64,000 bases of DNA from assembly GCF_023343835.1 (NCBI RefSeq), contig NC_064442.1:15114501-15178500 (forward strand). Reading direction: 5' to 3'. Both the position numbers and the translations under genes were made by a program. Below are positions 23,223 to 32,400 of the stretch, one piece after another; the stretch's first letter is position 1, and each line of letters begins with the position of its first letter. The notes beneath the pieces are model-generated. The model did not search any database. It worked only from the letters and a program-made list of their open reading frames with translations, and was not told the DNA's origin. Source of the DNA: Lagopus muta (Eukaryota; Chordata; Aves; Galliformes; Phasianidae).

Positions 23223-23568
23223 GTGGGCACGCTCGGGGCTGCCGGGGCGGGGGGACGGGAGACGAGGGGAGAGGAGGGGACGCGAGCGAGCGGGAGGAAG
23301 TCCCATCCCCCGGCAGAGGCTGGAACGCACAGCGGCCGCCGCAGAAGCCGGGCGGGCTCGGGGCCGGAGCGGGAAGGCCGGAGCGGGGAGCAGGGCGCTG
23401 CGCTGCTCTCCGCCAGCCCCCGCCGGCGCCGCGCGGCTTTGGGCTGATCCCCCCGCCCGCATCGCCCCGAGGGCCGCGGTCCCCGCGCCCCGTGCCCGCT
23501 CTTCCCAGCCTCTCGGACTCACCCCTCCGCCCCCCCCGCCCCCCATCCCTGTCGCTGCCCTTTCGCAG
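23223..23568 (+). other. FOXB1: Inferred FOXB1 5'UTR intron (346 bp)
   Basis: It begins GTGGGC and ends with a strong acceptor: CTGTCGCTGCCCTTTCGCAG, a pyrimidine tract plus CAG, at 23549-23568. The start codon follows 24 bp after the acceptor. Pyrimidine-rich sequence extends about 100 bp upstream of the acceptor. From memory, mammalian FOXB1 also has a non-coding first exon, which fits, but I cannot confirm it here. Confidence 0.5.
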
Positions 23569-23592
23569 ATCTCCGCGGGTCCCCAAGCAAAG

Positions 23593-24555
23593 ATGCCTCG
23601 CCCGGGCAGAAACACTTACAGCGACCAGAAGCCCCCCTACTCCTACATCTCCCTGACCGCCATGGCGATCCAGAGCTCTCCCGAGAAGATGCTGCCCCTG
23701 AGCGAGATCTACAAGTTCATCATGGACCGCTTCCCCTACTATCGGGAGAACACGCAGCGCTGGCAGAACTCCCTGCGGCACAACCTCTCCTTCAACGACT
23801 GCTTCATCAAGATCCCGCGCCGGCCCGACCAGCCGGGCAAGGGCAGCTTCTGGGCGCTGCATCCCAGCTGCGGGGACATGTTTGAGAACGGCAGCTTCCT
23901 GCGGCGACGCAAGCGCTTCAAAGTGCTGAAGTCAGAGCACCTGGCGCCCAGCAAGCCGGCCGACGCGGCGCAGTACCTGCAGCAGCAGGCAAAGCTGCGT
24001 CTCAGCGCGCTGGCGGCCACGGGCACGCACCTGCCCCAGATGTCCACCTACAATCTCGGCGTGTCGCAGCCGTCCAGCTTCAAGCACCCCTTCGCCATCG
24101 AGAACATAATCGCCCGAGAATACAAGATGCCCGGCGGGCTCGCCTTCTCCACCATGCAGCCCGTGCCGGCCGCCTACCCGCTCCCCAACCAGCTCACCAC
24201 GGTGGGCAGCTCCATCGGCACGGGCTGGCCCCACGTGTACGGCTCCGGCGTGATCGACACGGCCACCCCCATCTCCATGGCCGGCGGCGAGTACGGCGCC
24301 TACGGCGTGCCCATCAAGCCGCTGTGCCACGGCGGGCAAACTTTGCCGGCCATTCCCGTGCCCATCAAGCCGACCCCCGCCGCCGTGCCGGCCCTCCCCG
24401 CGCTGCCCGCGCCCATCCCCACCATCCTCTCGAACTCGCCGCCCTCTCTCAGCCCCACGTCTTCACAGACGGCCACCAGCCAGAGCAGCCCGGCCACCCC
24501 CAGCGAGACTCTGACGAGCCCGGCGCCCGCTCTGCACTCGGTGGCGGTGCACTGA
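23593..24555 (+). CDS. FOXB1: Forkhead box protein B1
   Basis: A 320-residue forkhead transcription factor, nuclear and DNA-binding, known in vertebrates for roles in diencephalon, mammillary body, hindbrain and spinal cord development. The forkhead domain starts almost at the N-terminus: KPPYSYISL at residues 13-21, recognition helix [19 protein letters not shown] at 53-71, KGSFWALHP at 83-91, and basic wing-2/nuclear signal RRRKRFK at 104-110. The extreme N-terminal forkhead domain and [18 protein letters not shown] are FOXB signatures. An eh1-like FAIENII at 167-173 (Groucho/TLE binding type) follows. The C-terminus has a Pro/Ala-rich stretch (about 250-278), a Ser/Thr/Pro-rich segment, and the ending ALHSVAVH shared with mammalian FOXB1 as I recall it. 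Length is close to the mammalian protein of about 325 residues. The start has A at -3 (AAGATGC) and lies 24 bp after a good splice acceptor. Third codon positions are almost all G or C. FOXB2, the only close alternative, is longer with extra low-complexity runs. Confidence 0.98.
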   Translation: MPRPGRNTYSDQKPPYSYISLTAMAIQSSPEKMLPLSEIYKFIMDRFPYYRENTQRWQNSLRHNLSFNDCFIKIPRRPDQPGKGSFWALHPSCGDMFENGSFLRRRKRFKVLKSEHLAPSKPADAAQYLQQQAKLRLSALAATGTHLPQMSTYNLGVSQPSSFKHPFAIENIIAREYKMPGGLAFSTMQPVPAAYPLPNQLTTVGSSIGTGWPHVYGSGVIDTATPISMAGGEYGAYGVPIKPLCHGGQTLPAIPVPIKPTPAAVPALPALPAPIPTILSNSPPSLSPTSSQTATSQSSPATPSETLTSPAPALHSVAVH

Positions 24556-25184
24556 CCCCACGGTCCCTCCGCTCCGTCCCGCCGCACCTCCCTCCCCGCT
24601 CTCCGCTGTCGGCCGAGCGCACGGCGCAGAGCCGCCCCGCCGCGCTCCCCGTCTCGCCCTCGCCGCTCCTTAACTTTGTTTATCCGCTCCTCGGAGGTAA
24701 AGCGGAGCGGAGCCCCCCGCCCTCCCACCCGCCGCGCCCCTAAGCGCTCCGGATACCCTCGGCGTGCCGGGCACCGGACGAGCCTCGCCTCTTTCTTTTC
24801 CTTTGTCTGGGGAAAAGCAGGGTGTTACCTAGGACCGACCTTTAAAACCATAAACGGCACAAAACGGCCGCAGTCTCACCGCAAGAAAGCGGCGGCGTCG
24901 CCGGTCTCCGAGCGGCAAACGCTCCGATTCCGGAAGCCCGGAACGCGCCCGTTCCCTCCGCGCGGTGCGAGTGCGGGTGCGCGGCTCAGGCGGCGGGGTC
25001 GGAGCCGCGCCGGGCGGGGTGCGGGGACACGGCGGAGCAGCCCAAGAACAGGAGCGCCGCGGGGCGGAGGCAGCGGCGGGCGGCCCGGGAGCGGAGAGCG
25101 GGGCGTCGGGAGCGGGGCCCGGTGCTGCGGGGAAGCAGCCGCTCCGCCCCCGCGCCCGCACTGTTTACAAAGCGCGTGTTTCCC

Positions 25185-25192
25185 TGTAAATA
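25185..25192 (+). promoter_or_regulatory. Pumilio response element in FOXB1 3'UTR
   Basis: TGTAAATA exactly matches the PUM-protein consensus UGUANAUA on the sense strand of the 3'UTR. The surrounding 25160-25270 is AT-richer than its flanks. The same 8-mer is also a forkhead DNA core, so the role is ambiguous. Confidence 0.4.
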
Positions 25193-25801
25193 GCGGGCTC
25201 GTATCTGTACTGTACATCACACGAGGTCCCCCTCGCAGTACATGTTGTAAAGTGGATGTTGACCGTAGTTTTCCGGTGGAAGAGAAATCGAAGTTGATTT
25301 GTCTGATAACTTCCGATTCAGACGGAGGTTCGGGGTTTCTTTATTTTTTTAATTCTGTAGCTATTTCACGGCTCACAAACGAACCAAACCAGCCCTGCGC
25401 AGGCTCGGCGCCGGCGGAGCTGTGCCCCGGGTACGGCACGGCGCAGGCAGGGGCTGGGGAAGCTGTACATGGTTGTGAATAGGAATGGTTATAAATGTGT
25501 AAAACGCACTTTTGTTTGAAACATTTTCTAGTTTTTAGGTAGTTTGCTGGAAACCGAACTGTTGTTCTGTCGTGAACTGCTTAAGTTAAGGAAAAAGAAA
25601 AAGCAAACCTCTACGAACAGCATTAGTGTCTATTGATACTGCAAAGAAATTTCTTTTTAACTCTTTTCTTCCTGTACAGAATGAGCATGGCATTTGAAAT
25701 ATCGGTGTTCTCATTCCCAGCATGTGTGTTTTAAAACAAAGGTTAAAAAAAAAAGTGTCTACGTTAAATTATGAACCTAGTCGTCCAAATAATATTTTCT
25801 C

Positions 25802-25807
25802 ATTAAA
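25802..25807 (+). terminator. Probable FOXB1 polyadenylation signal (ATTAAA)
   Basis: ATTAAA, the common variant signal, is followed after about 25 bp by the U-rich stretch TTATTTGTCTTTTTG (25829-25843). It is the first good signal plus downstream element after the stop codon that I find. A further ATTAAA near 26195 is an alternative. Confidence 0.5.
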
Positions 25808-26003
25808 ATATGTAAATGCAGACACAGCTTATTTGTCTTTTTGAAGAGTTTCCATACGAACAAGGGATGACATTCCCATCTCTGGACGCTCTTTCTCGGG
25901 AGATCGCTGCAAATGCAGTTATTATATCACGCCAGTGTTGGGGAAAAGTGGGGAAAATCGTCCTTACCGATGACTTAGTGAAGAGACAACACAGTGCGCG
26001 TGG

Positions 26004-26038
26004 TGTGTGTGTGTGTGTGTGTCCGTCTGTCTGTCTGC
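26004..26038 (+). repeat. (GT)10 and (GTCT)3 microsatellite
   Basis: Ten GT units followed by CC and three GTCT units. A related (CCGTGT)n patch lies near 26093-26110. Simple repeat just past the FOXB1 3' end. Confidence 0.9.
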
Positions 26039-26627
26039 ACACCGACCCACGCACACGCTGACACGCAGAGCCACAAACGCCGCACTTACGGCCGTGTCCG
26101 TGTCCGTGTGTGTGCCATCCTCATAGCCGCAGCTAGTTTTTCTCCGCTAAGCAGAGATGTGTGAGCGTCCACAAGACAGCGAACATAAAAGAGTATTAAA
26201 ACTCTTACAGGATTAATTAGTCTTTAAGTCAGAATACTGAATTGTGGCAGTTGCAGTGTTTCCTACAAAAGGGACAGCCGCATCTGTTCCGAGTAAAAGT
26301 AGAATATGGAAGCCTTTCACTTGGTAATTCCCTAAAGCTCTGTAACTACTTTCCATCCCCGCTAAGCACGCTGTGCAAGAAGCAAAGCCCGAAGCTCACA
26401 GCCCCCACCCCGCTGTCAGCGCGGTGCCCCTCAGACCGGGGCTTCAGCGGCCGCTGTGAGCGCCGTCCGGCACCGCCCGGCCGGGCCGGTCAGCCCTATG
26501 GGCATTTCGCAAGGATTCTGCAACTGTTGAACGTGACAGAAGTAATATGGAGAAATTAGGCAGTAGGTGTCTCGGGGAAGAGCCGGGTCCGCCAAGAACG
26601 CAGGTACACACCACTGAGTACTTCAAC

Positions 26628-26665
26628 GCTTATTAGAAAGCAAATGACATTGTATTCTAATAAGC
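26628..26665. promoter_or_regulatory. Perfect 11-bp inverted repeat with TAAT-type cores
   Basis: GCTTATTAGAA (26628-26638), a 16-base spacer, then TTCTAATAAGC (26655-26665), an exact reverse complement. The spacer AGCAAATGACATTGTA contains an ATGACATT core. It lies about 2.1 kb downstream of the FOXB1 stop codon. This could be a palindromic homeodomain-dimer site or a small DNA hairpin; the sequence alone cannot tell. Confidence 0.4.
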
Positions 26666-26832
26666 CGCCGGGATTCTTTGACTCCCCGTCCCCGATCTTA
26701 TCGAGGTGAATCCCTGCCAGTGGTGCAGCCCTGAATTTCTGCACCAGGAGCAGCGTAAGTTCCCCAGTACCTACAACACGGTACTGCCGAACTTTTAAGA
26801 TTAATACAAAGGGCATTTAATCCTGGGGCGAC

Positions 26833-26904
26833 TTTTTTTTTTTCTTTCTTGCTTTCTTTCTTCTTTTTTTTTTTTTTTTTTCTTCTTTTTTTTTTTTTTT
26901 TTTT
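26833..26904. repeat. T-rich tract (poly-T with C interruptions)
   Basis: About 72 bases almost entirely T with scattered C and one G, ending in T23. Simple repeat; nothing coding on the reverse strand suggests a retrocopy. Confidence 0.9.
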
Positions 26905-27161
26905 CCCTCCAAGAGAACGGATCCCCCACACAGAAAAAGGTGGAAAATACATGAATCATTGGGCTGATTAAAATGCATGAAGCCGCTAAAGCTTGTCAGA
27001 TGGGGGACAACTGAACTCATTCATCAAGTGCAGCCCACGATTATATCAACACGATCAGTAAAGAAAGCATTCAAAACTTATCACCAGATCAATGGACACA
27101 GAACTCGACAAACTTTTCCTAAACAAGCGCTGACCCACATTTTTAAACGACGAGGACTCTC

Positions 27162-27176
27162 TTTTTTTTTTTTTTT
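27162..27176. repeat. Poly-T tract (15 T)
   Basis: Fifteen T following CGAGGACTCTC. Simple repeat. Confidence 0.9.
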
Positions 27177-27379
27177 CCGTCTCATTTTATGACCCAGCAC
27201 TCACAGCAAATCCTCAGAGATCCTCAAAGACGAAATCCGAGCCGAGCTCAGAAGACGAGGATGCACTTTCAGGGTCCTTTTTAACCCACACTCCGAGCGG
27301 GCAGAGCCCCGTAGCCCGGCCCCGCTGCCCGGCGCTGCCCGGAGGCAGGTCGCAAACAAACACGCCGCTCGGTGCGTCG

Positions 27380-27450
27380 CTCGAATTTACTGCTTTGACT
27401 TGGTAAATCTCCCTAATGGCTCAAGTCCAATGTCAATAAACACAGATCTG
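27380..27450. promoter_or_regulatory. Candidate short non-coding element downstream of FOXB1
   Basis: AATTTACTGCTTTGACTTGG, then CCCTAATGGCTCAAGTCC and AATGTCAATAAACACAGATC form an AT-rich patch between CpG-rich blocks. It contains a nuclear-receptor half-site-like TGACTTGG, an NK2-like CTCAAGT, and forkhead-like AATAAACA. Call by composition and motifs only. Confidence 0.3.
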
Positions 27451-28119
27451 AAGCACAGCAGTGAGAGACAACGGCGGGGAGGGAAGGGGCGAAGGGGGTG
27501 CGAATAATCAGCTCTGACCGAGCTCAGCAGCGTGCTCGGAGACCACGGTAGGGTCGCGGGGGAAGAGAGTGCTATCTAGTTCTTTTTTGGTTTATTTGCC
27601 GGTGAGATGCTACCAGTCAAGCGTTCTCGCTGCACAGACCGCTCACCCCAGCCAGAAGGCTCTCTAGCGTCGGAAAGCTGCCGGGTGCACGAGGCAAGCG
27701 GCAGAGCCGGCCGCGCTCGGCGGCTCGGGCTTTCGCTGTGGGTCAGTGCACGGTACGTGAACCCTTTCTCGTCCGGACGGTTCTTTTTTTTTCCTTTCCA
27801 ACCGCCCCCCTCGCTCCCTCGCCGTGTGACGGGACACCGCCCGCAGCACCGCGTGCTCTACTGAAGCGAGCCCGCAGGCAGCAGCTCTCGCTTGCCCCTT
27901 CGCTCCCCTCGGCACGGCTCTCGGGGCCGGCCCGGGCCAGGTGCGGGGTCCCGGTGCGTCCCAGCCCCGCCGCGCTCCTTGGGAAGAGGCACCGACCGCG
28001 GCGCTTCGGTGGCAGCAGGGCCGACTGATCTGCAGATCCTAATATAAATGTCACTCTGTGGGTTTTTGTTTTTGGTTTTGTTTTTATTAACAAAAAGAAA
28101 CCGAGGCTGTGAAGCCTCG

Positions 28120-28600
28120 GAGGGGCTTTATTTGTTTCTTTTAAACTAACAACAAATTATCTAATTAATATGTTTCAATTACAGCATGAAAAAGAGAGGC
28201 TTTGGACCGCCTGCAGTGGGCTTACAATAGCCCCAGAGCCCACTATAAGAATTTACAATAACTTCACATCTGTTTCTTTATTTCCCACTTTTCGAGTCTA
28301 AAACTCCTCTCGAAATCACTTCAAACCGTGGCCCGAGTTATGAAATATGGTCTCCGTGCCAAGAAAAAAAACGGTGGAAAGAAGAAAAGGACAAAACTTT
28401 GCAGATCGAGGCTTCATTTGCAAGCTAGAAAGTGAAAGCCCCATTGAAGAGCATTAAACAAATATATTAGAATTCTGTCACTTTATGCAATTGAGTAGAT
28501 CAAATAAAGGGTCCCAGGCCACTTCATTCACTCTCATTCACTTGAATAGAAAATGCAAAGAATAGCAAACCTAGACTGGGCCACCGATGTAGATTTAGCC
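28120..28600. promoter_or_regulatory. Candidate enhancer, AT-rich gap of the CpG domain
   Basis: About 480 bp of low-CpG sequence between two CpG blocks, without repeats or coding frames. Motifs include CAAATTATCTAATTAATATG, TTCAATTACAGC, GGACCGCCTGCAGTGGGC, TCATTTGCAAGC (octamer-like ATTTGCA), AGCATTAAACAAATATATTA, and TTTATGCAATTGAG. The high complexity and motif density are typical of deeply conserved non-coding elements near developmental genes. Confidence 0.4.
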
Positions 28601-29219
28601 CTTTTTTTCTAAGAGACAAAAAGGCTGAATTTTCACAAACACATTGCTGACTCGGGGACTAGGAAACCAGCGCTGAAACTCCTTTGGAATTTAAATTCAT
28701 TTTATCTTCCTCTCTCCTTCTGGGTCCGTTTGCGCTAGGACGCGGGCTGCACCGGCACCCCCGTTTGCAAGAAACACAATATCGTGCAACGCGACCCGCG
28801 GGTTCCACGTTTATCCCGCCGGGCCCCGCCGCGGTTCGGAAGATAACGTTTTTATTTAGCAGGGTGAGAGAAAAAGCAGAAAAGGCCGCCCGCAGCCCCT
28901 CCGTGGGAAGAGCGGGCAAAGGCCCCCGCCCGCCCCCGCGCCCGCCGAACCGCGCCGTGCCGCCTCTCTCCGCGCCAGGCTGCCAGGGGAGACCTCGAAG
29001 CGGCGCCCCGGCCGTTGCAGCGAGAGCGAGGGGTGAGGGCCGAGGGCTGCGGCGTGCGGCGGAGCAGCGCTCGGAGCGACGCGGCCCCTGGGCGGCCCGG
29101 TCCCGGCGCAGCTCCCCTCCCGCCGTCCGCGGCCCCGTGCGGCTTCACCGCAGCCGAGTCCAGCGGCACCCGCCCCTGCCGCTGCCGGGAGCGGCTCGTG
29201 CCCCTTCTGCGGCCGCCGC

Positions 29220-29430
29220 CGCATAAAGGCCCTTCATTCTGCGCTATTTAGGAGGGCCTCGGCGTTTATTAAGTAGTAACTCGAGTGTTTTGCATTCATT
29301 AGCGCGGCTCCTCAGAGAGGCATTACGGCCAAGAATAATCTCACGCCACGGGAAAACTGCTTTTCCACTCCCTCAGCCTACGCGGCACTAACCACCCGCA
29401 CGCACCAGGCTTATTTGTAAATATTTTTCC
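29220..29430. promoter_or_regulatory. Candidate element at the right edge of the CpG domain
   Basis: CGCATAAAGGCCCTTCATTC, CGTTTATTAAGTAGTAACTC, TGCATTCATTAGCGCGG, CAAGAATAATCTCACGCC and TTATTTGTAAATATTTTTCC (forkhead core GTAAATA near 29417) occur in about 200 bp. This marks the transition from CpG-rich to AT-rich sequence. Non-coding element by composition; no gene seen. Confidence 0.35.
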
Positions 29431-32400
29431 CAACGATGAAACCAGAGCATGCAGGGGCAGCACTTCCCCAGTGCTCGGGCCGTCCAGCTGGGCTGTGGCT
29501 GCGCCCCAAGCCGTGTCCTGCTGCCCAGCCTCATGTCACGAGTGGCTTCAGCTCCAATCTGGGGGGCAGACTGGTGCCACTTGGAGCATTCGGGACCTCT
29601 TGGTCCCAGCGCTGCTCCCATGAGCAGACCCACACATCTGCTCTAACAGCCCAGGCCAATAACCGCAGGGCCAATTTATTCCTACTATTGGCAGTGCCAA
29701 TGGATCTCCAACCGAACACGGAACAAACGTGAGCTCAGCTGAAATAACCACAAAGGCTCCAAAGCCTCTGTTCAGAAATGTCTGGACATTGCCACACACT
29801 CTTCCCAACCCTGGCCAAAAATATGTGCTGGAAATATCAGGTCAGCACGAGGCCAGATGGAAACACCCTTACATGCCCTGCAGTCTGCTGCAGGACATCG
29901 GGTTGGGAGCAAGGGAAGCAACCTCCACAGCCAGCCACACGCAGAGGGCAACCATCTCTTCAAAAAACACAGCTTGTGGGCTTCCAAAGCATAGATCCAC
30001 ATTTTCTATTCAGCAGAGCAATAGCTGCATCCCATTCCTTCCCACGTCTTCCTGTGTTTCTCTCCTGTTGTAGCCCTTGTGGATCTGATAGAAATTGCCA
30101 GATGCAACTCCTCAGCTCCACGATGAGATGCAGAGCGCTGGGGAGCTGAAAGGCGCAGTCAGCACTGCGTGCCTTCATGCAACACTCCTGCTAGGACCGG
30201 AGCTCACGGGGCTGCGCAGTCACAGCCCTCCAGCCAGAGCCCTGGCCCGCTCCACTCGGGGCTCTGTGCTCTCCTTAGCTTTCTGCCATGTGGGGTTATT
30301 TACACCAGGAAAGACTGCTCAGAAGGATAGGATTAGGCTGGCGTGGGCCTGCTGAGAAAGCCCACAAACACACAAAAACACAAACAATTTGTATTTTCTC
30401 TTGGTTTGTGCTTGATGTACTTGAGCCCTGGCTGAAGACAGTTTCATAATTACATCTTTCTATTTCTAGGCTAAGGAAGTTCTCTGGAGAATAGGGAAGA
30501 TAATCAAGAGACTGATCCCTATCACATGTAAATGGGCTCCAAATTTACATTACATTGGTGGCAAGGAGAACGTTCTAACAGATTCTAATAGAGAACACTC
30601 TAATGAGACACTAACAAATACCAATTCATTCATTGAGCTGCAGCTTCCTCATCCTTCACCGATGTAGAAGGGCCAGATCTATCTGAAGGCTCTGAGAAAC
30701 AGATCTACTCTCAGAAGTGGATGCACGCAGGCTGAACACCATGGAGGTGCTTCCCCTGATACCCAAAGGCACATTTTCCAAGTTAGGCAATTTCAATCAC
30801 TTGCGATTCGCACGACTGGTGCGGGTACGTTCTCTGAAATCGACACAACCCCTGTGATGAACAACTCTGCAGGGAGGGAAGAGCTTGTGCCTTGCTGCTT
30901 TCTTTATGCTCTGAGTTTTCACACCCCACCAGTCATTCAGCCCGCTCCCACAGCAGAGCTCACCTTAGCCATATTTGTGAGCACTTTGTACATTAATTGG
31001 GGATTTCAGAGAACAATTTTAATTCCATTAAAATCAATTGAAACCATAAAATAAATTAAATGGGGCCAGGATATCACCCTCAAGTATTTTTTTCAAAACA
31101 TTCAAGCACTTTTTTAAGTTGGCAAATATTCTGCCTTTCTCTCATTTGGGGTCACCATCAGCCAGCAGACAGGGTAGGTCAGGTAGAGTGTGTACACAGG
31201 CACCGTAATGCTGCATAGTTATGGGTGCCTGAAAACTGCAAAACAAGTAAGTTCTTTTTCTGTTCTTCCCCAAATGTTAGCCTAGTGCTTTCAGACCATA
31301 TGCCAGAAATGTTCTGTTGTTGTTTTTAGTCACATCTAGAGCACACGCCAACAGAACTGCCCAAAGAAGGTTCAAACTCAGAATACTGGGTTCTAAGTTC
31401 CTCTTTTACCAAAGTGCATTTGTTTTTTGAGTGTTTGGAGAAAAGAAGAGCAGCTCAGAATCCCCTTTTTTAATTGGATAGGATAACTTTCAGGCTGTGG
31501 ACTAAGCATTCTGTGCATTAACAAAATCACAGTCCTAAATACTTAGAGATAAAACAAGAAAAACATGAGAGACTCTGTCTTTTCTGTGCTTGGGTTAAAA
31601 CCACATTATCTGCTTTTTGTATCCTTCAGTAAGATCTCAAATGTACTTTCTCCGTCTTTTTCACATGACAAAACAGACATTTGAGACACTCTAATATTCA
31701 GTTCTCCAGGATTGTTAAGGGAAGCCACCAGGCGCTGTGAGACGTAACCATCAGAGCTACTCACACCGGATTTTCTTCGGAAATCATCACTAAAAGAGTG
31801 GGTGGATGAATTCCTGTGATGGAATTTCACTAATGACATTAAACCTGACAGTATTAGGCCATGTCTCCACTGTAGAAACGTTGGTTGGATTTGATCTAAC
31901 AGGGTGAAGGACCCATTAATTTTCTGTAGCATTTCTATACTGGCAAACTCCTTAGTAAGTTTAGTTATGCTGGTATTAAAGCTGTTGGTGTTTTCTGGGA
32001 GAACTTAAAGTGTAAGTCACATCAGTGAAAGCACATTTGTCAGTGTAATCTATTTCCATAGGATGAGGCTTGCTGGCCCTGCTGCCATGGCAGACACCTA
32101 CACAGCCACATGTTTTCCAATTGCTGCCCTGGTGATGGTGTAGGCATTCACTCATGGATGCCAGCAGCCCCAGGCAATGCAGACAGGGATTAGCTCCATC
32201 AGACCATATGGCTGGTTATGCTCCCACAGGACAGACAGCAAGTCCAGAGACAGGCAGCAGTGCACAAGAGGGCTGAAAGTGCTGCTGTGCCCACACAGCT
32301 ATAGTCTGCAAACCCAGAGGGGGGACACCTCCAACTGCAATCAAGCAAGGGTTGACTACTCCAGAAATTACCTTATTCTCTTCTTCACCCACTGAGTGAA

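Larger units (their letters stand above)
24556..25825 (+). other. FOXB1: FOXB1 3'UTR (inferred extent)
   Basis: It runs from the TGA at 24553-24555 to a probable cleavage site 15-25 bp after ATTAAA at 25802. The first 600 bp are CpG-rich, then it turns AT-rich from about 25460, as vertebrate 3'UTRs of this type often do. It includes a perfect Pumilio-type UGUAAAUA at 25185-25192 and TATAAATG near 25490. A 268-codon open frame (24676-25482) overlaps it but reads as GC-rich chance sequence. Confidence 0.6.
14560..29230. other. CpG-rich domain surrounding FOXB1
   Basis: CpG density and GC content rise abruptly near 14560 and fall after about 29230. By eye the densest blocks are roughly 15020-15370, 15540-15880, 16090-17130, 17340-17900, 19210-20240, 20740-25460, 27240-28030 and 28730-29230. 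Between them lie short AT-rich islands carrying TAAT, POU, SOX and forkhead-like motifs. Only the 20740-25460 block holds a gene (FOXB1). Such broad multi-island CpG domains are known at Polycomb-regulated developmental genes. The long frames in this region are a by-product of few stop codons in GC-rich DNA. Block edges are estimates, not computed. Confidence 0.75.

Noticed and set aside
23593-24555. Assignment to FOXB2 instead of FOXB1.
   Set aside because: FOXB2 is longer with extra low-complexity runs after the forkhead domain. The C-terminal half here ([20 protein letters not shown], ending ALHSVAVH) fits FOXB1.
24676-25482. 268-codon frame directly after FOXB1.
   Set aside because: It lies in the inferred 3'UTR, is Arg/Gly/Ala-rich, and has no recognisable similarity. 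Best explained by low stop-codon density.
31606-31932. 108-codon minus-strand frame.
   Set aside because: No known domain and no supporting splice or promoter signals.
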